Source of the DNA: Cinclus cinclus
Lineage: Eukaryota; Chordata; Aves; Passeriformes; Cinclidae
Reading direction: 5' to 3'
DNA: 64,000 nt
Assembly: GCF_963662255.1 (NCBI RefSeq)
Contig: NC_085071.1
Coordinates: forward strand, 1,339,201 to 1,403,200
In this document: piece by piece, positions 22,785 to 34,560 of the stretch
Layout: every line of letters starts with the position of its first letter
Position numbering within the stretch: position 1 is the first letter of the stretch
Made by a program: the position numbers and the translations under genes
The notes under the pieces: generated by a model
What the model saw: only the letters and a program-made list of their open reading frames with translations
Databases searched by the model: none
Told to the model about the DNA's origin: nothing

Positions 22785-23040
22785 GGAACAGGGCCAGGAC
22801 AAGGGGAAATGGCTTCAAGCTGAGGCAGGGGAGGCTCAGGGTGGACATCAGGAGGAATTTCCCCATGGAAAGGGTGGTCCGAGCTTGGAACTGCCCAGGG
22901 AGGTTTGGAGTGCTCATCCCTGGCAGTGTCCAAGGAATTCCTGGATGTGGCACTCCGTGCCCTGGGTTGGACCAGTCACAGTTTGTACTCGATGATCCTG
23001 GAGCTCTTTCCCAGTTTAGATAATTCCATGATTCTGTGCT
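22785..23040 (+). mobile_element. CR1 LINE 3' end
   Basis: A nearly complete 3' UTR: 'cccagggaacagggccagg', 'ggaaatggcttcaagctg', 'ggacatcaggaggaattt', 'catggaaagggtggtc', 'ggaactgcccagggagg', 'ctcgatgatcctgg' and the tail 'gataattccatgattctgtg'. Same layout as 60961-61310 but missing the part upstream, so 5'-truncated. The open frames over it are noncoding. Confidence 0.92.
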
Positions 23041-26003
23041 GTCCATATCTCCCTGCTACCCAAACACCCCTGGGTGTCTCTATGGATTTTTATCTTTTCC
23101 AAATGTCCTGAACAAACCATGGATCTGTTCCTCCCCAGCCCACACAGAGTTAACCTGAGCCTCACCATGCCTCCCGTCCTGCAGCATATGGAGAGACAAT
23201 TCCAGGCCATCTGGATCATCAGCAGCCATCAGGTGCTGTGCTCGTTACACCTGTTAGGAAGCAGGATAATTAAAGGAGGGGATGATATTGCACTCCCAGC
23301 TTTGCTGCATTTATCAATCCCTGCTTGTCCCTTTTGGCTGCGGGACCAAAGCCCTGCTTTGCAATTTGCAAAACAAAACCCATTTGCATCAGGCAGAAAT
23401 AAAGACGGGTGAACCCTCGAAGCCCGAGCAGATGTTTTTCATTAGAAAATAATTTGTCAAAAGGTAGAGAGACTCCTACTCATAATTTTCAGAGCAGCTT
23501 CTCTCACTTTGGAGGGTAACGAGACTCAATTTAATTGCAAATGGGCTGCACTGCCACGAGAACAAGAGGAGGGAAAGCAGCGAGAATATGTGCTCGGTTT
23601 TTAATCAAAATCTGTCCCCAGATACGGAACCCGGGCTCTGCTCTCCCCGGGACAAGCGCTGGTTTCTGATTTAACGTCAGAGCTGCTGGGTACCAACCTC
23701 TGGAAAGAAAGCAGCATCTGGGGGAATGCAGAGAAAGGACAGGGAAACTTCACTGCATCCATGAGCCCGTGACTGCAACGTGGCTGTCAATGCCTGAGGA
23801 TCCCAGAATCCTGAATATCCTGAATGGGAGGGGAGGATCAGGAATCCCCCCCCTGGCCCTGCCCAACAACCCCTCCCTGTGCCTGAGGGTGCTCTCCAAG
23901 CCAGGCCGGGCTTTTCCCTCCTCCTGCAGCTCCTTATCAGTCAAATTCCACCAAAAAGAGCCCAAATTATGGGGCACAGCAAGGGGAGCCCAAGGAAGGA
24001 GGTGGTGATGGGAAGGACTAAGGAGCTGCTGGAGAGCTCTGTGCTCCCCGAGCCCCTGGGAGCTTCTTATTCCTGCAGCCAAAACTCTGAGCTTCCCTTA
24101 CCAAGGCAGTAAAGAGCATTAAAATCCCTGCCGGTTCCTGGCTTGAGCTCTCAGAACCTCCCAGTGCAGATTTTAAGGGATGATTCTTCCTTCCCTATTC
24201 CTAAAATCAGGAGATTTCCTGTGGCGAATTCCTGGAGGGAATTCCAAGTCTCCCACAGATTTCCAGGAGCCAGGATTCCCCTGCAGAGCATTTCCAGGAC
24301 ATTGTCACAATGTCCATCCTCAGCAAACTCTTGTGCTTTTCCCATGGAAAATGAGCCTGGTGTCATTTAAACATCAGGCAGATGTATTTGGGAGATCCTT
24401 GCTGACCAAGGAAATGTTGAATTTGTGAAGGCAAAGACACTGCTTGGACTTCCAGGGAATAATTCCAGTTTTCCATGGAACTTTACATGTGAATAAATTG
24501 CCCTGGCTGCTTATTGTTCAAGTTTTGTGCACTTTTTCCTTACATTTTCACTGGCTTTTCTTATAATTTCAGGATTTTTTCCGTTTTCTTGTATTATTTT
24601 CAGCACATGGAGATGCAGTTCAGGATATTGTGTGTATTTATTTAAGGTGTGAGTTCTATTTCCAGTGCATCTGATTTGTAAATAAAAATGTCTGTTAGAG
24701 AAGAGAGACCTGAATTTTCTGAAGAAACTGATAATTATGGCAAATAAGGGAAAAATGCAGCTTTGTGCATTTGCTGAGTCTCCCCAAGTCTGTAATGATG
24801 CAAACCAATGTTTGGCTGCTTAATCACCCCAGGGAGACTGCAGGTCTGTAAAAATGGGGCAGAAATCCCAAGGGGAAATAATTCCTTACTGACATTCCTG
24901 AGCCTGGTTTGATGAGAGAACAGAGCTGCTTAAAGAGGAGAAATGACAAGGGGAATAAAAAATACCCAAACATTTCCCAGCACTGCTGAAGTTTGACTTA
25001 AATCTCTGCCCAGATGGAAATTCCAAACTTCCTGAAAGTCTGAGTTATTTAAATCACCTTATTAGATGTTTAACTCTTCTGCCACAGGAGATAAAATCAG
25101 CCAAAGCCTCTCTTGAACATCTTGGGGCCTTCTGGGGAAAGAACACAAAGCACCAAGAGCTCATCAGGAGTCTCATCCTGGCTCTGGGAATATGAAGAGC
25201 TCCTGCACCCAGCCTGAGCTCCTCCCTGTCCAGGAGGGCTCCTGAGCTTGATCAGGGACACACAGCCAAGTTTTGGGAGGAGAGGAGGGTCCTGCCAGGG
25301 CTGGGCCACTGCAGCCCCCCTACTGCACCTGCCCAGCCCCACTGGCACATCCATAACCCAGGGATTGTCCAGTTTTTCCATAAATACAGAAACAAACCCA
25401 TCCAATAAGCACTGCAGGTCCCAGACAATATTTACTGAATTGTTTCCCACCTGTTTTCCCTGGTTTTAAATTTCCCTCCTCTGCTTCCCCTTTGCTTCCC
25501 ACTCCAATGATGTTTTCCTGCCCCTGTCCTGCACAACCTCCTGCTTCTGTCCCACCAGCTGCTCTTTATCTTCTTTTCTTGGAAAGTTCTTGAACCTCAC
25601 TGATTAATTAATAGCGATTAATTTGCAAGGCAAATGGTTTTAAGCAGTTCAAGCCACCGAGCTCTTCTCTCCTTCCCCCTGTGGGCCGTGCAGAGTGCTG
25701 CATGTGCATCGTGCACTGCAGCATTTTAGGCAGCTTGGGGTTTTTAAAAGGCATCTACAGCCAAACAGCCAGATCCCAATGGAATCCCATGGATTTGGGC
25801 TCCTGGGGCTGAGGGAATGTCAGAGCCAAGGAGGGAGGGAGGGAGGGAGGGGGCTGAGGCTCATCCTGACCAGCAGTGGCACACAAAGAGCAGAATCCCT
25901 GCAGTGCTGAGGTGCTACAACCCTCTGAAAGCGTCTCCAGTAAAGGAGGAAGCTGCTTCAGTGGCACAGGCTCGCTCACAGGGGGAAACAAAACCCCACA
26001 CTC
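23041..26003. other. 3 kb of unique sequence
   Basis: No gene recognised. Contains a candidate regulatory block at 23395-23690 (separate entry), an AT-rich stretch at 24480-24790, and a short (GGGA)n run at 25831-25853. Open frames up to 117 codons occur on both strands and show no domain. Confidence 0.5.
23395..23690. promoter_or_regulatory. Candidate conserved noncoding element
   Basis: Repeat-free sequence with 'cattagaaaataatttgtc', 'actcaatttaattgcaaat' and 'ggtttttaatcaaaatc', combining AT-rich homeodomain/POU-like cores with several retained CpGs ('aacgagactc', 'cagcgagaatat', 'gatacggaac'). CpG retention outside islands sometimes marks constrained DNA. No comparison has been made, so the call is speculative. 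Confidence 0.25.
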
Positions 26004-26427
26004 TGGAGTGATCTTGGGCAACGAACAACGGAGAGGCGAGAAGGGGCTTTGTGTGGGGTTCCACAGGGCAGGTTATTCCAGGCACAAGTGAAGGGTCCAG
26101 GTACAAAGATGGGGAAAAAAGCCTGGAAGGTCCAGGTTTAAATATGGGGGTAAGGGGCTGAGGGATCAGGGGCAGGGCAGAGGGTGGCAACCTATAGAGT
26201 AAAAAGGGGCAGGACACTGCAGCAAAATGGGGTCGATGGGTAAGCGGGGAAGGGAGAACATCCTAGGGAATGTACACACAAGGGAAAAAGGGGTGGAGCA
26301 GCCAACCAGCCAACCAGGGCAACAGAACTGGGGACATTAACATAAAACTGCAAAGAACTATGGGAGGAAGTCGTTCTTCTCCCTTCCCCTAATGTCCCTC
26401 TCTTAACTTAGGGCCTTTCTCTCCACA
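26004..26427 (-). mobile_element. LTR-like block, probable solo endogenous retrovirus LTR
   Basis: Read on the minus strand, the block starts TGTGGAGAG at 26427, contains a TATA-like ATATTTAAA near 26133-26141 and, about 60 bp downstream, a polyadenylation-like GGAATAACC at 26071-26078, the spacing expected for the R region of a retroviral LTR. Flanking gag, pol or primer-binding sequence is not evident. No clear target-site duplication was found, so both ends are uncertain. It could instead be an unrelated unique segment. Confidence 0.4.
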
Positions 26428-27504
26428 GTAGGAAGATCTCTGCCCCTCCGGTGGGCTCCAGGGCTCCCACACATCCCCAGCCAGGTGTGATTCCTGCCCA
26501 TCCTCACACCTCCTAAACTCCTGCATTCCTCTCCCAGCCCCTCCTGGCGCTGAATCCCGCACTCGTTGCCAGTGACATTTGTTATTGATTTTTAAAAAGC
26601 TTCTACTTCCCTGCACTCTGGCACTTTCTTACTCCAGCCCTGCAACTTCTTCATCCAGTATTTGCTTTTTATTTTATGGTTTTTATTTTTTTGGCCAGGC
26701 TCTTCTTGAGGCACATCCTTCAAATTTATAAGTTTGTCCTGCAAAAAAATAAAATCAGAATAAAACTGGAAGCACTTGTGGCTGGAGCTGTCGCTGTTTC
26801 TGCCTCACAGCTGGCAGCACTCCCTTGCAGTTGCTGTTCAATGGCTGGGGTCTCTTCAGAGATGTGCAGTAGAATTTCAGTTTTAGACAGGTTGGACCTG
26901 CAAAAGTATCTGAGGAGAGCCCTGGCCAGAGGCACCCAGACAAGTATTCATATTGTGGTTACACCTTAATCATCCATCAGGCACTGGGTAGGAATGACAG
27001 CATTTTACGGAAAGTTGGAGCTTTGCTTTGCCTTATTTCTGTGTTGATGTGAGGAGGAAAGGCTCCTTGTGTCCACTGGAGGGACGCAGGGCAAGGCAGG
27101 GCAGGCATTTGGGGCTGGGCTGAGCTTGGGTCAGTTCTGGCAGAACTGGACCTGATCTGCACCTTCCCACAGGGAGTGGAGACTTCAGCTGGCACCAGGG
27201 GATGTGAAACCCCCCAGCCCAACCCCTGTGGGGTTTAAACACCCACAGCCCTGTCCCTGTGGGGTTCAAAACCCCCAGCCCATGTGGGTCCCTGAGGAGG
27301 GCACAGGCAGGGAATTAAGCCCCGCATCCCATGCTCAGATCATCTCCAGGAGTGGTCCTTAAGCACAGCTCCTGAATCGTTCTCCCTCTTTGGATTTTCT
27401 CCATGGCCACAGCCAACGTGGGCCTGGATCCCAAATTAAACTGAAGTTCAGTGCCTGAGGCCCAGCATGGGATGGACAAACTCCTGGCACTGCTGGGGCT
27501 TTGG
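26428..27504. other. Unique sequence with a small tandem repeat
   Basis: No gene recognised. At 27207-27287 the phrase 'ccctgtggggtt(t/c)(a)aa(a)ac..cccacagccc' is repeated about 2.5 times with a period of roughly 33 bp. A 97-codon plus frame at 26676-26969 has a hydrophobic start but no recognisable domain and lies in AT-rich DNA. Confidence 0.5.
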
Positions 27505-27600
27505 GGAAGGTGTTCCTTGTCCCCATAGCAAGTTTGGAATTGGAGGAGCTTTAAAATCCCAGCCCAAACTGGGATTCTGTGATTTTGTGAGGGTCTGAAA
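27505..27600 (+). mobile_element. Degenerate CR1 3' end
   Basis: 'ttgtccccatagcaagtttg', 'gaattggaggagctttaaaa' and 'actgggattctgtgattttg' follow the order of a CR1 tail (substitution-rich), ending in the characteristic repeated ATTCTGTG-like octamer. It is an old, short remnant and less secure than the others. Confidence 0.5.
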
Positions 27601-29846
27601 TAATCATTTATCAGACAATCCAGGCTCAAATTTCTGTTTGGACAGACTGGCCGTAGACTCCACAAGTCCCTCCAATGCATCTTTCCCCAAAATTCCTGCT
27701 GGAAACTCCTGACTTTGTTGAACACTATGACAATAAACAGGACAGATTACCCAGGGAGAGAGCGAATCCCACAGGTCCCATGGCATTTTGGGAACATCTC
27801 CTTCAAACCCTGACTCTTCCTCTCCAACTCCAAACCTTCCTAAGATGCTTTTCCCTCAGCAGCGAGGAGAAAGGGATTAGGATCATCTGCAGCAAGGAAT
27901 TAATGCTCCCAAGGTATTGTGTAGCGGTGGAAAAGCTGGATTAAAAAATCCTGGTAATTTGGATTTCAGCTCCTTTTAGACAGAGAGAGCAAAGTAAAAA
28001 GCAGCATCCCAACAAAAGGGAGCTGTCGAGGCTGTCCCGTGGCTGTACACGGGGATTTGGCTCCTTCAAAATCTGCCTTAAGACAGTTGTGCTGTTACAA
28101 TGAACATTAATGACGAGGCCGAGGCTCCTGGGGAAACCTGCCAGGAGATATCCAGTGACAGATCCCTGCTTTCCAGAGGAATCTGTGCAGAAACACGGGG
28201 AAAGTGCGAGGCACATGGGCAGCCAGCTGTGCTCGGGGGTTTTTCCATGTGCAGTGGAAGACGGGAGGGGATGGAGCCGTGCAGGGAATCCTTCCTCCCT
28301 CCCTGCACCCGCAGGCATCGCTGCCTTGCTGCTCCCTCTTTCCCACCCTTTCAGTGCCTTTTGCACAGGAGTTTGATGGGTTTCACCTGGACTTTCCTTG
28401 CTGCTGGTTGTGCCTGGGATTTCCTGCCCACAGCGCAGGAGTCACATTCCCCTTCCTGCTCCCACCTTTAGGCATTACCACTGTTATCCCTTCCCTCTCT
28501 CCCCTCTAAGCTACACAGGCCGTTACTGCTCTCTCCAGCTCAGCACTTCTCTGCAGAGCTCTGATCCTGCCCTCAGACCTCCTCTACACTTCCCTCCCTT
28601 CTCCACCACTCCTGGAGTTCAGTGCCCCAAACCCCACCCAGATGGAGCTGGGGTCCCCCAGAGCCAATCCTGCACCTCTTGGATGCTGAAATCTGGGTTA
28701 GACTGGACTAAAACTCTGCCCAGTGGCAGCTGGGCTTGGGCTGTGCCAGCAGCCACTGCCCAGCTCCAAACCCAGCCTCGGGAGAGCCAGAACCATCCAG
28801 CACTGGCACCAGAGCAGAATTCCTGAGAGGAGTTTGGTAAGAGGCTTCACACATGCTCTGCACTAGACCCTACCAAAAACCTCAGGGAAATTCTCCTTTC
28901 CCAGGCTGATCTAGTGCTCCAAACAGAGAATTTCTGCAGTGGGATGGGAATTTTGGGGTTCCTCCACTTCTGGAGCTGCACTGCCAGAGCTCACCCAGCC
29001 TCCACATGTCCTGGGATCACCATTTCCCTTTTCCAGGGAAAGCCCACAAATCTGGATAGAAACACCTGAGGGATTTGGCCGTCGGTCAGACTGCCCTGAT
29101 CAAGTGTTTAAATAAGGAATAAAGGAAGATCTGAGCTTGTTTAAATTAACTGCAGAGACCTCTGGCACTGCGGGCAGCTCTGGGTGTCACTGCTGTGCCC
29201 AGACAGACACGGCTGGTTTATCATCCCCAGAAAGAAAAGGAGCTCTTCAGTGATTTCAGTCCCCAAAATGTGGAATTGTTCGCAAAGGAAATGTGCCCTG
29301 GAGGGGTTTGGATCACTCAGAGCAGCAGGGGAAAGCTTTGGGTGTGGATGGGCTGAGTTAATGAAGGGGTTTTCCTGTGTTCACTGGTCTCTGACCCCAG
29401 CTGATGAAAATAAAGGACATTTAAAGACCAAACTCACAGCCCTGTTTTGTTCAAATAATGGCTCTGCTTAGCATTCCAGCCCTGGCTGAGGGAGTGTTTG
29501 TTTTATTCTGGAGTTTAATTGAATCCTCATAAGGCTGTCCCTGGGCAAAATCACTGGAGTACAGGGCTCTAAAAATAGGAAGTGTGGGGACACTTTTGGG
29601 ACAAACATTGAGTGAAGGTGACTTTTCAGTGCCATAAACCCTCCCTCACACCCCCCTGAGCTCCAAACTCTGCCAGCTCCCCGTGAGTCAGAGCAGGACT
29701 CTCGTGTGCCTCTCTCCACACTGCAGGGAGACACAGCCTGGGCCTGACCCAGCTCCCTCTGACTTCCCACTGTCAGTGACCCCAGACTTGGCAGGAGCAG
29801 CTCTGGGTTGTGCCACCACAAAAGCAGAATTGTCTGCCACAGTGCC
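27601..29846. other. 2.2 kb of unique sequence
   Basis: No gene or repeat recognised. Overlapping frames up to 142 codons (28398-28826) exist on both strands without domain content. Ends at the AT-rich array with 'tctcatgatcatgatcattcc'. Confidence 0.5.
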
Positions 29847-30787
29847 TCTCATGATCATGATCATTCCGGGGAGAATCATGGTCTCATAATCATTGCCATG
29901 ATCTCATAATCACTATGGTGATGTCATAATCATTATCATGATGTCATGATAATGATTATAATTATCATGCCGGCATGATCATTATCATGATAATTCTATG
30001 TGGGGGGAATCATCATCACGATGTCATAATCATTATCATGCTTATTCCATGTGGCCGAATCATTATCATGATGTCACAATCGCTATCAAGATTATTCCAT
30101 GGGGAGAATCATTGCCATGATCTCATAATCACTATTGTGATGTCATAATCATTATCACAATGTCATAAATAGTATCATGGTCATTCCAGGGAGAATCATT
30201 ATCATGGTGTCATAATCATTGTCATGATCATTCCATGTGGGGGAATCATTATCACAATGCCATAATCATGATTATTCCATATGGAGGAGTCATTGCCATG
30301 ATGTCATAATCGTTATCACAATGTCATAATTATTATCAGAATGTCATAATCGTTATAATGATTATTTTACAGAGGGAATCATTATAATGATATCATAATC
30401 ATCATGTTTATTCCGTGTGACAGGATTGTTATTATCATGTCACAATCATTATTGTGATTATTCCATGTGGCAGAATCATTACCATGATATCATAATCACT
30501 GTCATGTTGTCATAATCATTACCATGATGTCATTATTATCAGGATGTCATAATTGTTATCATGATCATTCCGTATGGGGGAATCGTTATCATGATGTCAT
30601 AATCACATGAACATATTGTGATATCATAATCATTATAATGGTATTGTTATCATGATGATTCCATCTGCAGGGGATCATTATAATGATGTCATAGTCATTA
30701 TCTTGATTATACCAAGTGGGGGAATCATTATCATGATATCATAATCATTATCATGACGTCACAATCCTTATCATAATTATTCCCTGG
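29847..30787. repeat. AT-rich ~50-bp minisatellite built from short palindromes
   Basis: About 940 bp of composite units of the form GGGAATCATTATCATGATGTCATAATCATT..ATTATTCCATGTG, listed here in parts because copies vary in length by indels. Building blocks are near-palindromes (ATCATGAT, TGATGTCA, ATAATCATTAT). A perfect 16-bp palindrome ATCATGCCGGCATGAT sits at 29964-29979, and one unit carries the perfect CRE core TGACGTCA at 30754-30761. All frames contain stops, so it is not coding. Confidence 0.95.
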
Positions 30788-33700
30788 GCCAGGAAGGGCT
30801 GCCTGTGCTTTGGAGGAGATGGAGATCCCCACCAGGATTCACCAAACCCGTGTGATTTCCTTCCCAAGGAGCAGGCTCCTGGATTTCCAACCCATGAGGC
30901 AGTTCTGTGCAGAGATGTGCCAGGGCTGGGATTTATCCGGTGACTGTTCCCAAAATGAACCCCTCCCTCAGCGCCCTTTGCCTGCTGGAGGTGACACGTG
31001 TCACCCTGCATTGTTTTGGAAGGGGATGATTAAAAATTAAATGTTTTTTCTGCATTATTGGAAGCTGTGCATTAACTGGGGATTTTAATTAATAGTTCTT
31101 CACCACTCCAGCTTTTCCAGCAGCCAAACTTCTCCCTGATCTCCCTCTATCCTCCAGCACCAAAGGGTTTAACCTCCCACAGAAATCCAGGGGTTTCTCT
31201 TAGCAAACACAGAAAAGCAGCAGAAAGCTTCCAATGCCTCTGTCCCAGCCCAGCTCCCTGGCCAGAGCTGATGGAAATCTCTGGGTTTTCCTTTCCTCCA
31301 CGTCCATAAAGTGCTGATGTGGCTCTTTCCCAGACCCTCATGCAGACGGAAGCTCAGCTCAACTCATTCTGGTTTTTGATACCTGAATTTTCAGGCTTTA
31401 CTGATGCAGTTCCCATTGCTGGGAACATAATTTCGAGCTGCAGTCCGAGCGTGACTCGGGTGAGGCACCTGGTGACCCTGGATGTCTCAATGCTTACAGG
31501 TCGTTTAGCTGGGGGAAAAAGTCCTTAAATACTTTGGGAAAGCTTGAGAATAATCCCTAGACTGGTTCTGGGCACTGTGGCACGGTCACAGCCAGACTCC
31601 CACTGGCTTTGGAGGATCTTTACCCCTCATCTGGGTTTAATTCACAGCCAAGGCTGCTTTATCCCAGATTTCCCACTGTGACACATCCCAGTTCTTCTGG
31701 GGGCTCACAGGATTCCCCACAGGACTCTCCAGACCTCAGTAAAGGGAGCTCGAGCTCCACAGAGCTCTCAGGGCACCCAAAGCTCAGCTCAGCGCTTTGA
31801 TCAGCTCCTGGCACACCAGGCTGGGCTTTCCCAGGAGAGCAGAGGGGTTCGGAGGGTTCACAGGCAGCATCGCGGCCCCAAAATGCCCAAGGCAGGGGGC
31901 AGGTGCCAGGCACCAACAGGGTCTGGAACAGGCACAGAAACAGAGGGAGAGTCACAGTCCTCAGGATTTGAGAGGTTTTTCACTCCCACCTGGAGTTCTT
32001 GCTGACACAAGGAGTGGGAGGAAAGGCTCCTTCACCTTTTGCTTGAGGTCATCTCTGACTCCAGCCTGCAGCTCTGACGTGGCAGTGCCCACGGCCCCTC
32101 TGCCCACAGAGCGTGACTCAGGGCTGAGCTCAAATGTCCTGCTCAGGGTGAACCCCCCCAGTGAGCTGGGCTGATGCCAAATGAACCTGTGTGCCCAGCC
32201 CAAGGTGACACCCGTGTCCCAGGAGCAGGGACATGGGGACCCCAGACAGCCCGAGGTGACACTGCTGTCCCAAGAGCAGGGACAGAGGAAGGAGCTGTGC
32301 AGGACTCACCCTCAGGCAGGGTCAGAGCTGCCCACAACCAAACCCTCCCTGTGTCCCAGGAGCTGCAGGGCCCTGCTGCCACCCTGGGCTCTGCCTCCAC
32401 CCTGGGCTCTGCCACCACCGCCCCGGGCTCTGCAGAGCTCCCAGCACTCTCCATCCTCCTCAGGGAAGCTGCCAGGCACAAGTGAAAAACCAATAAATTA
32501 AAATGCTGCCCATTTCAGTCTCCTTTAATTGTTCTCCCTTGGCTGAGGTGACTGGTGGTGATTCATCTCCCTGGCATCGAGTGCCAGACTGCGGGATGGA
32601 TGCTGGGGATGCAGGAGGAATATTTGGGATGAGTGATGGCTGATGGAGCTCCTGGAGGAGCTGCTCTCAGCTATGGGGGTCCCTGCACCAGCACAGGGGT
32701 GTTCAGCCCCTGATTCCTGAGCACCTGTGAGCACATGGGCTCAGATCAGCACTGGCTGTCCCCAGCAGCTGCTGGACAGCCACATCCAGGATGTGGATTC
32801 AGAATTCAGCCACATTCCCATCTCCTGTGCTGTGCCAGGATTAGAATTGACATTACACAGCAGTTCATGAAGCCCCAGCCAGGATCAAAGCTGCCTTGTG
32901 CCAGATTCTCTCCTTGTTTGTACCCTGGGTCTGAATAATCCCCACCTGGAGGGTGGAGAGGACAGTGGGATCTTAAATAAGGACAATACTGCATGAATGA
33001 GGAGCATGTCTGGAAGGAAAACTCGAGAGGAAGGAACATATCAGTCCACTGGAGAAAAACTGAGAGTTCTCCAGGCTGAATGGAACTGGAATAAAGACCA
33101 GGGCAGAGAGACCTGGAAAGTCCTCAGGATAATCTCAGTGACTTTGTGAAGGGAGCTGCAGCCCCAGTTCAGAGATGAACAGGTTTGGGGGGAAGAGACA
33201 GCATCCATCTGCTGTGCTCTCCAAGAATCCTGCCAAGTCCTCCCGAAAATCACTGCCAGGGAAACAGTGGGATAAAAGCCAGGTAATGGCATGGATAGCC
33301 GGCTAAAGATGTGAGAGAGTAGGGTGAGGGATCCAGCCCTGGGGGAGTTCCTACAGCTGCCAGAGGGTTCACTGCCTTCCTGGTGCTCAGGAATCACCTT
33401 GAGCCAGGAGACCTTGGTGTCCCACCAGGCTGGGCAGGGCTGTGTCCCATCTCCGGGCAGGGCAGTGTCACATCTCTGAGCAGGTCTGGGTCACACCAGA
33501 CTGGGCAGGGCTGTGTCACACCAGGCCCCACAGAAGGTGACAGTTGTGCCCAGACAGTGCCAGTCGGTCAGAGTGAGAACATCCCCGAGCATGAGGAGCT
33601 GGTTCCAAGCAGAGGCATTTCTTCATCTCCTGGGAATCTCTCTGGGAATTGCCTTGTCCTAGCACTGCCAGGGGAGATCCCCCTTTCCCACATGGAGAAA

Positions 33701-34429
33701 TGTCCCTGGAAGCTGCAGGGAGGCCCCACTGCTCCCCACCCTGCAGCTCTGAGCAGAGGGAAGGTCCTGCCCCAGGGCAGGGCTGCAGAGCACTGTGATA
33801 ACCCAGGACAAGAGTCAGGGGCTGGGGTAGAGGAGCCCCTTCTCCCTTTCCTTCTGCATCTCACAGGAAGGTGGAGAAGGCCTGGCAGAGGTTGGGACTG
33901 TTCTGGTGGGCTCGGAGCAGTGTGTGCTCCCTCCTGGCAGGGCTGGGACTGCCCGTGGCTGTGGTTCCCACCCCTCGCATCCCTGGAGCTCGGATTGCTG
34001 GGGAATTCAGGCTCAAAGTCAGTTCAGCCGAGCGCAGATTGACTGCAGGGACGCACCAGTTCCTGGGTGGAATTCCTGAACTCCATTAGTGGTTAATTAC
34101 ATCAGATTTCCCGCTGCAGTCTCGGAGTGGCAGCGAGCCCGGGGTGACAGCTCTGCGAACGTGCAGGACAGGGAGGAGAAAAGCAGGAAAGGCCCGAGGG
34201 GAGGTGTTTAATTAGCTTAATTTGCAGTGCAGCACCTGCCCCGGTCTCCAGTCGGTGCTTCCCTGGGCCGGGGCTGGGTTTGTCTGGGAATAATTCCAGG
34301 ATTTAGAGATTAACTGGGCGCTGGGAAGATGCTGATGGGGAGCAGTACCCGGAGCACCTCCCTTCCCTGGGCACCTCCCAATCCTTCCGCAGCTCCATCC
34401 CCTGCCCAAGTGGCCGTGTCACTAACTGC
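30788..34429. other. 3.6 kb of unique sequence with weak tandem repeats
   Basis: No gene recognised. 32195-32295 holds two ~50-bp copies around 'gtcccaggagcagggacat'. 32378-32432 has three copies of 'ccaccctgggctctgc'. 33425-33530 repeats 'ctgggcagggctgtgtcac'. 31961-32160 (minus) is exon-like but unconvincing (see rejected items). Open frames up to 219 codons (33383-34042) have no domain. Confidence 0.5.
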
Positions 34430-34560
34430 CAGGCTGTGACAGCGCCATCCCTTCTTCCCTGAGCCTCCTCCATTCCCATTCCTCCCTCCCGGAGCCTCCC
34501 TCGTTCCCTCCCATCCCTCCCATCCCGCAATCCCCCCTCCCGGGGGTTCCCGGAGAGAGG
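34430..34560. repeat. Pyrimidine-rich tract
   Basis: About 130 bp are dominated by C and T on the plus strand ('ccctcccatccctcccatcc' and similar), ending in CCCTCCCGGGGG. Not a regular microsatellite, but strand-asymmetric enough to be called low-complexity. Confidence 0.6.

Noticed and set aside
31961..32160. Exon-like minus segment with a GTGGGAGTG donor-like end
   Set aside because: No matching acceptor, no recognisable protein, and overlapping open frames on the other strand.
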